From Acetivibrio thermocellus ATCC 27405 (GTDB lineage: Bacteria > Bacillota > Clostridia > Acetivibrionales > Acetivibrionaceae), in contig NC_009012.1 of the NCBI RefSeq assembly GCF_000015865.1, forward strand, positions 1,977,081 through 2,041,080: DNA of 64,000 bases, given 5' to 3'. The notes below the pieces were generated by a model. It saw only the letters and a program-made list of their open reading frames with translations. It ran no database searches and was not told the origin of the DNA. Both the position numbers and the translations under genes were made by a program. The number at the start of each line of letters is the position of its first letter. Positions within the stretch are counted from its first letter, which is position 1. Below are positions 36,240 to 44,209 of the stretch, piece by piece.

Positions 36240-37085
36240 TTATATACAATAGTTATATTCAACAACATTTTGGTTATATCCTAGCTCATCTTCTAATGTC
36301 ACACCTTTAACAAAATGTCCTTCTTTAAATATTGTATTTTCGATATTATCATTATCTGATAGATAAAGCCTAAACTTTTTTATTGATTTTTTTGATATCT
36401 GTGGTATCATGGAGAATACATATTCTAAAAATTTATCTTCCACATTTGTATCATCATCCATGATTACAGCTATAAGTGAATTAACATTTATTTTCATATT
36501 ATTCATGCTAAAGAATACACCTCTAATTTTGTCTTCTTTTTCTAATACAAATATAAATTGTGCTTTTGTTAAGAATCCTGATTTTAATGTTTCTGCATTT
36601 ACTAGGTTAACTACATCTACATAGGGGTTAATATATCTATACTGACTATTTCTTTTTTCTTCATCCATTATGTTAGCTTTCTTGAAGTAACCAATAATCT
36701 TACTTACATCCTTATAATCAGCTAAATATGCACTAAATCCATACCCTAATTCAAATTTATATTTATCTATAAAAGGATTAGTTCCTTCCCAAGTTAACAG
36801 TTGTAAATCCAAGAAATTCTGGATTATCGAAACAACATCATTATATACTACTTCCCTTGGAGCTTTATACTTTGTAACAAAATAATCAACTATATCCTTT
36901 AGCGTGGTTTCTCCATTAAGCAATTTGATTATTTCTACACAAGTCCAATTCAATATTGTTTCATTAGAAAGTGCCGGAGTTATAAACCTAAATGAAAAGT
37001 ATCCATCATTCTCTTCTCTGGAATACGCTATTAGGTTTGTTAAAAACTTTGGTTTAAACTCTAAAAGATTAACTTCATTATTCAT
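36240..37085 (-). CDS. PqqD-like RRE domain fused to an acetyltransferase-like domain
   Basis: A 281-aa protein. Residues about 35-100 have the PqqD/RRE pattern LNWTCVEIIKLLNGETTLKDIVDYFVTKY...VVYNDVVSIIQNFLDLQLL, the fold that binds RiPP leader peptides. The rest (YLADYKDVSKIIGYFKKAN..., TKAQFIFVLEKEDKIRGVFFSM) resembles a GNAT fold, with no clear acetyl-CoA P-loop. It lies between two radical SAM genes with 2-9 bp gaps and may present the precursor to them. Acetylation of the peptide is possible but not demonstrated by motifs. Confidence 0.65.
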   Translation of the reverse strand: MNNEVNLLEFKPKFLTNLIAYSREENDGYFSFRFITPALSNETILNWTCVEIIKLLNGETTLKDIVDYFVTKYKAPREVVYNDVVSIIQNFLDLQLLTWEGTNPFIDKYKFELGYGFSAYLADYKDVSKIIGYFKKANIMDEEKRNSQYRYINPYVDVVNLVNAETLKSGFLTKAQFIFVLEKEDKIRGVFFSMNNMKINVNSLIAVIMDDDTNVEDKFLEYVFSMIPQISKKSIKKFRLYLSDNDNIENTIFKEGHFVKGVTLEDELGYNQNVVEYNYCI

Positions 37086-38342
37086 AATTACCTCACATCA
37101 ATATATTTTAAATTCTTATTTTCTATAATGTCCAGTTCTATATCACTGTCTTTAAATGTTTTGGGCATACCTATATAATCCATATTAATTTCTCTAACAG
37201 ATTTAATCTTTCTAGATACCTTTTGAATAATGTCAAGTTTCCAAACTGCACCTAGTCCATTTTTCCAATACTCTATCAAGCTATGTTTTTTAACATTCCC
37301 AACCACTATCGGCAAATATATACTTGGAGCAATTCCGCCATCCGCCTTTATAGACACAAAGGGACAACACTCCTTATTATATTCAGAAAATCTTATAAAA
37401 TGGTCTACTGGGTCTCCCCATTCAAATCTTATTCCTCTGCCTCTATACAAAGATTTTCTTTTCCTCCTATTAAAAGATTTAATCATTCTTCTATACTGTA
37501 AACTATTAGGCAGTATTTCTCTATCGTTTTCTTCTCCTCTTCCAATAGGCATGGTGGCTTGTACCCTTATTTCTCTTACTGATAATTCTATACAAAAATC
37601 AACAATCTGATCAAATTCTTCTGTGTTCCAACTAGTTGGCGTAAATGCAACACCCGTTTCTATTTTTACATCTTTTAAATTCTGTAATGCTTCAGCTGCC
37701 TTTTCAAAGGCTCCTTCATGTCTTCTTAGCCTATCATGTGACTTCCCAATACCATCAATACTTATTTGTGCTCTTGATAAACCAGCTTCTTTTAACTGCT
37801 TTGATACTTCCGGTGTTAATAGTAATCCATTTGTAACAAATGAAACTTGTATATCTTCATCATTTAATATTTTTATGCACTTTAGAAGAATATCTTTTCT
37901 CAGTAATGGTTCACCTCCACAAAAGCATACGTTCAATGGCTTTATCGAAGCTATATCCTTAACTAAGGCTACTAGTTCTGAGTCTGTCATTTCCCCTTCA
38001 GTACATATATTATTTTCACCACTAAAGTTGTAGCAATGCAAGCATCTAAGATTACATCTATTTGTTATATCAACAGTCAATTGATAAGGTCCCTTTAATA
38101 TACTATTATAATGCTCCCCATTGTCAAGACAGTTTTTTAGCTTTTCTAAGTTAGCTCTCCTTTCTTAATTTTGTATAATCTTTACAACTGTGCACTCTGT
38201 TGGAGGATGTCAAGGGCGAGCGTAAGCGAGTTCATCTTGACCCTTGACATCCTTTGGACATATATCCTTTTGCTTTCCGGTCTGTTATGACAGACCGGCT
38301 GCCTTCCGGTGAGGACGGGGTTTGGGGCGGAGCCCCATAATT

Positions 38343-39290
38343 CTATACAACTGCCAGTAGCTGGTCATATCCTCCAAAGTAATACTCTGCCGGTGTTTTG
38401 TAATCCAATGACTGGTGCGGTCTCCTATGGTTATAGTGCTCCACATATTCCTTTGTGATTTGTCTAAGTTGTTGTACCGTTTCGCACTCTTCAAGATAAA
38501 GTTTCTCCCACTTGTAGGAACGGAAAAATCGTTCTATCCTTTGGTTGTCTAATGCTCTTCCTTTTCCATCCATAGATATTTTGATACCGTTATTTTTTAA
38601 TAGATTTATGTAATCATCACTGGTAAACTGTGAGCCTTGATCACTGTTCATGATTTCAGGCTTGCCATATCGCTTTATGGCCTTTTGGATTGCTTCTATG
38701 ACGAATGTCTTATCAAGAGTGTTTGATAGTTCAAACCCAACAATATACCGAGAATACCAGTCTATTATTGCAACCATATACATGAAACCGCGTTTCATTC
38801 GGCAATAGGTCACATCTATGGACCATACCTGATTAGGATGATCAATTTTCAAGTTTCTCAACAGATATGGATACAAATTCTTACCATGTATTCGTTTGCT
38901 GAGGTTGGGGCCAGGACAGAATCCATGTATGCCCATTTCCCTCATATAACGCCGGGTCCGTTTTCGATTGATATGAATGTGATAATCCTTGTTCAATATA
39001 CTTGTCATCCTGCGATAGCCATATTCCGGATAAGACGCGTAAATTTCATCAATGATACGCTTAATCAGGTATTCCTCCTCATTTACCGGAGCAGGCTTGT
39101 AGTAAACGCTCGTACGGTTTAAGCTCAATAATTCTGCTTGCCTTGTTATGCTGAGTTTCTTCTCATTTCTATCAATCATTTTCATGCGGTCTTCTCGGGA
39201 TTTAGAGGAGGCCAGATTTTTTTTTAAGCCAGGCAACCTCATATGATAGTTGACCAATTTGCTTAAGCAGTTCGTCCTTCTCCTTTTCAT
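38343..39290 (-). CDS. IS3-family transposase OrfB (copy 7)
   Basis: A 315-aa DDE transposase identical to copy 1. Confidence 0.93.
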   Translation of the reverse strand: MKRRRTNCLSKLVNYHMRLPGLKKNLASSKSREDRMKMIDRNEKKLSITRQAELLSLNRTSVYYKPAPVNEEEYLIKRIIDEIYASYPEYGYRRMTSILNKDYHIHINRKRTRRYMREMGIHGFCPGPNLSKRIHGKNLYPYLLRNLKIDHPNQVWSIDVTYCRMKRGFMYMVAIIDWYSRYIVGFELSNTLDKTFVIEAIQKAIKRYGKPEIMNSDQGSQFTSDDYINLLKNNGIKISMDGKGRALDNQRIERFFRSYKWEKLYLEECETVQQLRQITKEYVEHYNHRRPHQSLDYKTPAEYYFGGYDQLLAVV

Positions 39291-39495
39291 ACGACTGTTT
39301 GACCTTCTCTACTTCATCAGTTTCCTTGCTGAATACTCTGCCCGCATTGCTTATGAATTCAGTCTTCCAGCGACTTAACAGGTTTGGATGAATTCCATAT
39401 TCTGCAGCAATCTCATTCAGCGTTCTTTCTCCCTTGATGACCTCAATCACTATTTTTGCTTTTTGTTCAGGTGTAAAATGTTTTCTCTTTTCCAT
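39202..39495 (-). CDS. IS3-family transposase OrfA (copy 7)
   Basis: A 97-aa protein identical to the other OrfA copies. Confidence 0.93.
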   Translation of the reverse strand: MEKRKHFTPEQKAKIVIEVIKGERTLNEIAAEYGIHPNLLSRWKTEFISNAGRVFSKETDEVEKVKQSYEKEKDELLKQIGQLSYEVAWLKKKSGLL

Positions 39496-39602
39496 AGTTC
39501 CATTCTAACTTATTTGGGCTGTTTTGTCTGTCTTAATTTTTGGTATCATTATACTATTATGTGTACAAACTTTATTTTCCATAATGCCTCCATACTATAT
39601 TA

Positions 39603-40154
39603 TTATTTCATCTTTATTATCATTGTTGTTAATGCTACTCCGTTACCAACTTCGTTTTCCCTTGTAACTTCATGAGAGAAACCAGCTTCCATAAGTTTAT
39701 TTTTCCAGTACTCAGTAAATATGCCGTTCTCTCTTATATACGTTCTTATCTTTGTCGGTTCTACAATGGAGTATTCCGGTAATATTTCTGTAGCGAAAAT
39801 AAACATGTCCCTTAGCCTACTCATTTCACCCTCTTCACATATTATCAAGTTCAGATTGAGTACCTTTGATAAATTATTTCTGTTTATGTCTAGTGCTATC
39901 AAAGCAGCAATTTTGCCTTCCTTCTCCATAACTATGTATTCTTCATAAAAATTATATATACTGCTTCTTATGTTTATGTCATTATAACATTCTTGATTTA
40001 ATATTTGATCGCTCAAAAATATTCTTTTCGACATTTCAAATTCATGCTTGCTATTCATATATTTATTCATAAATTTTATAAGTCTTTTTGTATCTGCCTC
40101 TTCGATTAGCTTAATACTGTAAAGTTCATTTATACTTTTATTTTCCAGCATCAT
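39603..40154 (-). CDS. Acetyltransferase-like protein of the RiPP cluster
   Basis: A 183-aa protein starting behind GGAGGTACTCCTAT. The pattern (IVMEKEGKIAALIALDINRNNLSKVLNLNLIICEEGE... and a C-terminal WKNKLMEAGFSHEVTRENEVGNGVALTTMIIKMK) is suggestive of a GNAT fold, but the acetyl-CoA binding loop is not convincing. It follows the precursor gene and its hairpin and precedes the second radical SAM gene, so it is part of the operon. Its similarity in style to the C-terminal half of the 36240-37085 protein hints that both descend from one type of domain. Function unknown. Confidence 0.55.
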   Translation of the reverse strand: MMLENKSINELYSIKLIEEADTKRLIKFMNKYMNSKHEFEMSKRIFLSDQILNQECYNDINIRSSIYNFYEEYIVMEKEGKIAALIALDINRNNLSKVLNLNLIICEEGEMSRLRDMFIFATEILPEYSIVEPTKIRTYIRENGIFTEYWKNKLMEAGFSHEVTRENEVGNGVALTTMIIKMK

Positions 40155-40200
40155 ATAGGAGTACCTCCGAATTAATTCGATTTTTTAATGAATATTAAAA

Positions 40201-40234
40201 TGATTAAGTTCTTGTAAATACAAGAACTTAACCA
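40201..40234 (-). terminator. Attenuator/terminator hairpin after the precursor gene
   Basis: On the minus strand TGGTTAAGTTCTTG pairs with CAAGAACTTAATCA over 14 bp (one G-U) with a 6-base loop, followed by TTTTAAT. It starts 11 bases after the precursor stop. Such hairpins behind RiPP precursor genes often allow partial read-through and protect the abundant precursor mRNA. Confidence 0.7.
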
Positions 40235-40244
40235 TTTTCCTATT

Positions 40245-40427
40245 TTACCAGTATGGATCACACCAAACCCATGCTGCTCCATAAACTACAGCTGCTACTG
40301 CACCTGCAATTAGCGCAGCACCTGCAACAGCTAAAACTGCATAGCCCATTTTTATTAAGCTAACAGCATTTGCTGAGCTGCCTGATCCCCCAACTAGTTG
40401 AATTGATGGTGATTGATAATTCTGCAT
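40245..40427 (-). CDS. Putative RiPP precursor peptide, Gly/Ala-rich, YxxPxI-GG leader
   Basis: A 60-aa peptide from ATG 40427, with GGGGGGATACATA upstream as a strong ribosome binding site. The leader MQNYQSPSIQLVGG has a YxxPxI motif, like leader motifs bound by RRE domains, and a GG at 13-14. The predicted core begins SGSSANAVSLIKMGY, continues as a Gly/Ala/Val-rich hydrophobic stretch (residues 31-52, with small-residue spacing as in GxxxG helices) and ends WVWCDPYW with one Cys. It sits among three radical SAM genes, a PqqD-like protein and an ABC exporter. Cleavage after GG and the modification type are inference; I know no named family that matches. Confidence 0.75.
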   Translation of the reverse strand: MQNYQSPSIQLVGGSGSSANAVSLIKMGYAVLAVAGAALIAGAVAAVVYGAAWVWCDPYW

Positions 40428-40621
40428 TATGTATCCCCCCTTTCCTATTGCTTTAATCAAAAGCTAATGCATAACCTTTGATTAACCCTTAAACTTTGAT
40501 AATTTCTATAGATAATCTGCATTCCTGAAGATTAAGTTTTCTTTATTTGAATAGTCAAAAGACAACTTAAAAAAAGCAAAATATCATCATAATTAGTGAT
40601 TATCGGCATAAATAGCCCCTA

Positions 40622-41242
40622 TTAATTACATGAATACTCAAGAACTTGTCCCTTATTTACTGCTTTGATTAATTTTCTATCGGCGGAATTTGAATACAAT
40701 AGGAATTGCTTTTCTGTACAGTCAATAACCTTGGATAGTGATAATCTGGAACAAGAGTATACCTTATCTCCTAGCCTTACTTCTTCTAAACAACAATATG
40801 AAATTTCGTATTCCTCCACAATAGAAGTTTTAATATTTAAAATATTTATCTTATGTCTTTGTTCATTTGTAAAATCCAATTTACTAACTAAGTCGTAAAC
40901 CTGTAGATTATCATAGATGTTATCTCTATTTTTTAATTTCTTTTTATATATACCCTTTGGAGTTTTTGCAACTAACTCTATAGAGTTCTTTTTGTAATGA
41001 CACTCTATGTTAATATCCATATCACCAAACTTAGTAAAAACCTGCGATTTAATTGGCAGCAATGATTCTGAATTATAAAGTACCTGATTGCTTTCTAGCT
41101 CGGTTCCGTTTATCACAACTGTCGATTTAACTGTTCTTATTCCATTCTCCTCAACTATTTCGACTTTATACTCTCCTACCTTCTCATAGGCAGCTTTATC
41201 CGATACAACCTTTATATTGTAAATATATGTGTTTTTATACAT
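40622..41242 (-). CDS. Unknown protein of the RiPP cluster
   Basis: A 206-aa protein without signal peptide or membrane segment, rich in beta-strand-like alternation (VEIVEENGIRTVKSTVVINGTELESNQVLYN). It has a CC pair (SYCCLEEVRLGDKVYSCSRL) and a further Cys near each of those. Its start overlaps the end of the SPASM radical SAM gene by 8 bases, and the precursor gene follows after 195 bases. The layout resembles lipocalin/DUF3108-like beta-barrel proteins only loosely. It may be a scaffold, immunity or modification partner. No function is assigned. Confidence 0.6.
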   Translation of the reverse strand: MYKNTYIYNIKVVSDKAAYEKVGEYKVEIVEENGIRTVKSTVVINGTELESNQVLYNSESLLPIKSQVFTKFGDMDINIECHYKKNSIELVAKTPKGIYKKKLKNRDNIYDNLQVYDLVSKLDFTNEQRHKINILNIKTSIVEEYEISYCCLEEVRLGDKVYSCSRLSLSKVIDCTEKQFLLYSNSADRKLIKAVNKGQVLEYSCN

Positions 41243-42710
41243 AACCTACCTCACCACTTAATATTTCTTTCATTTTCAACTCATGTTTAAGTATTTCTTT
41301 TTTCCACCTACATTCAACTAAACTAGAATTTGTTATAGCTTGAGAAATACAGCCTAAACAATTGCTGACATAATCACAATTCTTACAAGTATTTAGGTCC
41401 GGACTCTCTAAATTTGAAAAACATTCATTGGTTGACTTGTTAATTATATTTACCATATCCTCACCATGATTTATTTTCCCTATTGTAAATGTACTCATCA
41501 TGCATGGTTTTATGTTTCCGTTTGCCTCAATAAACAACAATCTCGATCCCGCTCCGCACCCATTACAACTACATTTGACATTGTTATTTCTATATAAATA
41601 ATATTCTTCAAGACTTGGGCATTTATCCAGAAAACTACTTGTCCAATTTCCGTCCTCCTCATATGTAACCAAAAAATCTTTTCCTTTATAATCTCTCATT
41701 ATTTTATCTACTTTCTTTATTATTGAATCTAAATCACTTTCTCTTGCATCTTTCATTTCCCTAATTGCTCTTCCATGATTTACAACTCTGCCAAAACCTA
41801 TAGACTTCGCTCCATTTTCATATGCAATATCAGCAATAATATTTATATATTCTAAATTCTTTTTTGTTATCACAGTACCAATTGAAAAGCTTACTTTTGC
41901 ATTTTTTAGATATCCCATAGCAAGTATTACTTTTTCAAAAGCTCCCTTAACTCCCCTTAATTCATCATGTATTTCTTTGGTAGGGCCATCCAAGCTAAGC
42001 TTAACACGCTTTATTCCAACTTCTGATAGCCAATTTGCCCAATTTTGATTCAATCTCATACCATTCGTGATTAATGTTGTTTCAAATCCACGTGCTATGC
42101 TATACTTTATAATTTCTTTTATTTTAGGATGACACATTGGGTCGCCGCCGGTTATGCTTACACTATTACACCCATCACTTAATTTATCTAGAATAGAATA
42201 AATTTGTTCTTCTGTTAGCTGAGTGTTTCTCATAGCTCCTGCTTCACCATAACAATGTTTACATCTAAGATCACATTGCTTAGTTATTTCTATAGAACAG
42301 GAATAAGGTACATACCAGTCTCTGCTTCCGGTATTTTTGATTACTCTATTCTGCTTATATTCTAAAAAATCTATTATGTTTCTCCTGTACAGCTGCAAGA
42401 TAAACATTTTAATTGAAAAATACTTGCTCATATCCGACTGATCTAACTCTTTAAATGAATTAGACACAACTTCCTGTAATGTATGCTCTCCATTGAGCTT
42501 GTTTATTACTTCTGCCCCTTCAATATTTAACGATAAAACCTCGATGCCATTAAATATTAATAAAGTTTTATCTGGCCAATTATGTAAATGGTAATTTTCT
42601 TTTAGAATTATATACTTATTATCATCAATCATATCTAATCTAATATTAGAATTATAATTATATATTTGTGATACAAGATTTTCTCTTAAAATTATTGGAA
42701 CTTTCATCAT
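41235..42710 (-). CDS. RRE-radical SAM-SPASM peptide maturase
   Basis: A 491-aa protein, first gene of the cluster, with GGAGGATAGTAA before ATG 42710. Residues about 55-118 form a PqqD-like leader-binding domain (IEGAEVINKLNGEHTLQEVVSNSF...MFILQLYRRNIIDFL). The radical SAM motif is C146-x3-C150-x2-C153 (TKQCDLRCKHCYGEAG), with SITGGDP following. The C-terminal SPASM domain is complete: CSCNGCGAG, GNIKPCMMSTF, then CKNCDYVSNCLGC and a final Cys, sufficient for two auxiliary [4Fe-4S] clusters. This architecture is that of sactipeptide/ranthipeptide-type thioether or C-C bond forming maturases. The linkage type is not predictable here. Confidence 0.9.
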   Translation of the reverse strand: MMKVPIILRENLVSQIYNYNSNIRLDMIDDNKYIILKENYHLHNWPDKTLLIFNGIEVLSLNIEGAEVINKLNGEHTLQEVVSNSFKELDQSDMSKYFSIKMFILQLYRRNIIDFLEYKQNRVIKNTGSRDWYVPYSCSIEITKQCDLRCKHCYGEAGAMRNTQLTEEQIYSILDKLSDGCNSVSITGGDPMCHPKIKEIIKYSIARGFETTLITNGMRLNQNWANWLSEVGIKRVKLSLDGPTKEIHDELRGVKGAFEKVILAMGYLKNAKVSFSIGTVITKKNLEYINIIADIAYENGAKSIGFGRVVNHGRAIREMKDARESDLDSIIKKVDKIMRDYKGKDFLVTYEEDGNWTSSFLDKCPSLEEYYLYRNNNVKCSCNGCGAGSRLLFIEANGNIKPCMMSTFTIGKINHGEDMVNIINKSTNECFSNLESPDLNTCKNCDYVSNCLGCISQAITNSSLVECRWKKEILKHELKMKEILSGEVGYV

Positions 42711-42796
42711 TTACTATCCTCCAAAGTCGCTTTGCAGTACTCGTTTATTTGATTTTAATGTAAAATATAGATAAAATTCCATTTCTTATATATTCT

Positions 42797-42824
42797 ATTA
42801 TAAAATACTTTTTTTGGTAGTCAA
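42797..42824 (-). promoter_or_regulatory. Strong sigma-A promoter of the RiPP operon
   Basis: TTGACT (42824-42819), 16-bp spacer, TATAAT (42802-42797) on the minus strand, leaving a leader of about 80 nt before the first radical SAM gene. Confidence 0.75.
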
Positions 42825-42890
42825 GATGCTTTATATTAAATTTTAGTACTATTGTGTAACTACTTTATAATTTAATTAAGGATGACATAG

Positions 42891-42925
42891 AAAAGACCCC
42901 ATCCTAATACCGGATGAGGACTTTT
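42891..42925. terminator. Bidirectional terminator between SdpI and the RiPP operon
   Basis: AAAAGACCCCATCC pairs with GGATGAGGACTTTT around a 7-base loop, with two internal mismatches; T-rich on both strands. It lies about 100 bp after the SdpI stop and so insulates the RiPP promoter. Confidence 0.7.
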
Positions 42926-43029
42926 CACCACTTAGCTATAAGCAATATACTTCCGAAGAATATTGTAAAATAAAATATACATCCTTTTTTTACATTCTAA
43001 TGTAAAATATATCTTTTTTAGATATATCA

Positions 43030-43629
43030 TCAAATCTTATTCTTTTTACAATAAACACTAATATAAAAATCATTAATTATTGACCATAATACTACTCCTA
43101 CTAATAATAGCACGATCAAATATTTGCCTCTCATAAATAAACAAATTATGAATAATATTGTTCCAACAATTACTAAACTAATTCCTCCAATTGTATTAGC
43201 CTTTCTCCACACCTTCTCGTTACTTAATGCTTTTTTTGTTCTTACTCCAATTATAAAATTCTGTTTGATTTGCGGCATTATATTACCAATATAAATTAGC
43301 ATATACGAAATTATTATCGAAACAATTTTATAAGAATCTATTTTCGCATTAAAGTAACTATAAAGTAATACAAATTGTATAGTCATTAATACGATTGTAG
43401 AACTTATTAACACTTTATAATAGTATTTTTCAATAGCAGCCATATCTTTCGCCTTGCCTGCATACGTCCTAAAAATTACATACTGAATCAGAATACTAAC
43501 TGCAATTATTAGTGTGGCATATAGATTACTTGTTGAACTATTTTTATTAGCAATATAGTAAGAAACTGCAAATACAATATTTGCTAAAATAATAAATAGT
43601 ATCCCTCTATTCTTATTTTTATCCAACAC
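43030..43629 (-). CDS. SdpI-family membrane immunity/signalling protein
   Basis: A 199-aa protein with six membrane segments. The SdpI signature is present: IGNIMPQIKQNFIIGVRTKKALSNEKVWRKAN (compare GNxMPKIKPNYxxGIRTPWTLxxxxVWxKTH in the family). In Bacillus, SdpI protects against the SdpC toxin and sequesters the repressor SdpR. It starts at GTG behind GGAGGGAAGT, 9 bases after the SdpR-like gene. No sdpABC genes are in the window, so immunity to a different peptide, possibly the neighbouring RiPP, is a reasonable inference. Confidence 0.85.
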   Translation of the reverse strand: MLDKNKNRGILFIILANIVFAVSYYIANKNSSTSNLYATLIIAVSILIQYVIFRTYAGKAKDMAAIEKYYYKVLISSTIVLMTIQFVLLYSYFNAKIDSYKIVSIIISYMLIYIGNIMPQIKQNFIIGVRTKKALSNEKVWRKANTIGGISLVIVGTILFIICLFMRGKYLIVLLLVGVVLWSIINDFYISVYCKKNKI

Positions 43630-43638
43630 ACTTCCCTC

Positions 43639-43899
43639 CTACTTATTATCTCTTAGTCCCATAAACCAATTTATAATATACTGAATTGAAGACATCTTTA
43701 TAGAGTAAATTGAGAATTGCCCTTCTTTTCTAGATTCAACAATTCCTGCACTTTCAAGAACTTTTAAATGATGGGATATACATGGTTGCGTTTTATTAAA
43801 ATCCTTAGCAATTTCATTTACTGACATATCCTTTTCTACGAGCATACTAATAATCTTCCTTCTTGATTCATCAGATAATGCCTTAAATATTTTATCCAA
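43639..43899 (-). CDS. SdpR/ArsR-family autorepressor
   Basis: An 86-aa winged-helix protein. TTG 43899 is preferred as start (GAGGTGAGTT just upstream); a TTG 30 codons earlier is less well placed. IFKALSDESRRKIISMLVEKDMSVNEIAKDFNKTQPCISHHLKVLESAGIVESRKEGQFSIYSIKM is the ArsR fold, with the SdpR-like C-terminal IINWFMGL. It lacks the metal-binding Cys pair of ArsR sensors. It is probably an autorepressor of the sdpR-sdpI pair, relieved when SdpI binds it at the membrane. Confidence 0.85.
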   Translation of the reverse strand: MDKIFKALSDESRRKIISMLVEKDMSVNEIAKDFNKTQPCISHHLKVLESAGIVESRKEGQFSIYSIKMSSIQYIINWFMGLRDNK

Positions 43900-44209
43900 A
43901 AACTCACCTCTTCCTAATAGTACTTCCAAAGTTTTTCAAACTACTGATTTTTCACAATTGACTATCATGCAAGAATTATCTCAGAGTAAAATTCTTAGAA
44001 ATTTAATATCATATTAATTATTTCTCTGAATATTCGCAAATAAAGCTAAGTTTTTGGCACCTATAGATAACTTTGGGAGATTAAAATACCTTTTACCATT
44101 GCTTACTTATTTAGTTAATACTGTTTTATTAAAAACATATCAATTACTATTATATTCACCAATTTTTAATTATCGTTCCCCGGATATATTCTAAAACTGC
44201 CAAATAAAA

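Larger units (their letters stand above)
38107..39553 (-). mobile_element. IS3-family element, copy 7 of 7
   Basis: 1447 bp with a 4-bp duplication CTAT (38103-38106 and 39554-39557). It is inserted in codon 10 of the second radical SAM gene, in the same orientation as that gene. Its right-end TTGACA points into the remaining coding sequence. Confidence 0.95.
37088..39582 (-). pseudogene. Second radical SAM enzyme of the cluster, split by IS3 copy 7
   Basis: The 5' end lies at 39582-39554: ATG behind GGAGG, MENKVCTHNS. The rest is at 38106-37088. Removing the IS and one CTAT duplication gives a 347-aa frame, MENKVCTHNSILKGPYQLTV joined to DITNRCNLRCLHCYNFSGE, with C26, C30 and C33 as the cluster motif and FCGGEPL following. 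The C-terminal spacer (IKADGGIAPSIYLPIVVGNVKK) resembles that of the other small radical SAM protein but has no Cys. A 330-aa product could restart at TTG 38080 behind AAAGGG and keep all three Cys, so it is not certain to be dead. Confidence 0.85.

Noticed and set aside
40428-40621. A separate promoter for the precursor gene (TTGACT near 40552)
   Set aside because: A -35-like TTGACT is present but the best -10 at 17 bp is TTAATC, too weak to call from sequence alone.
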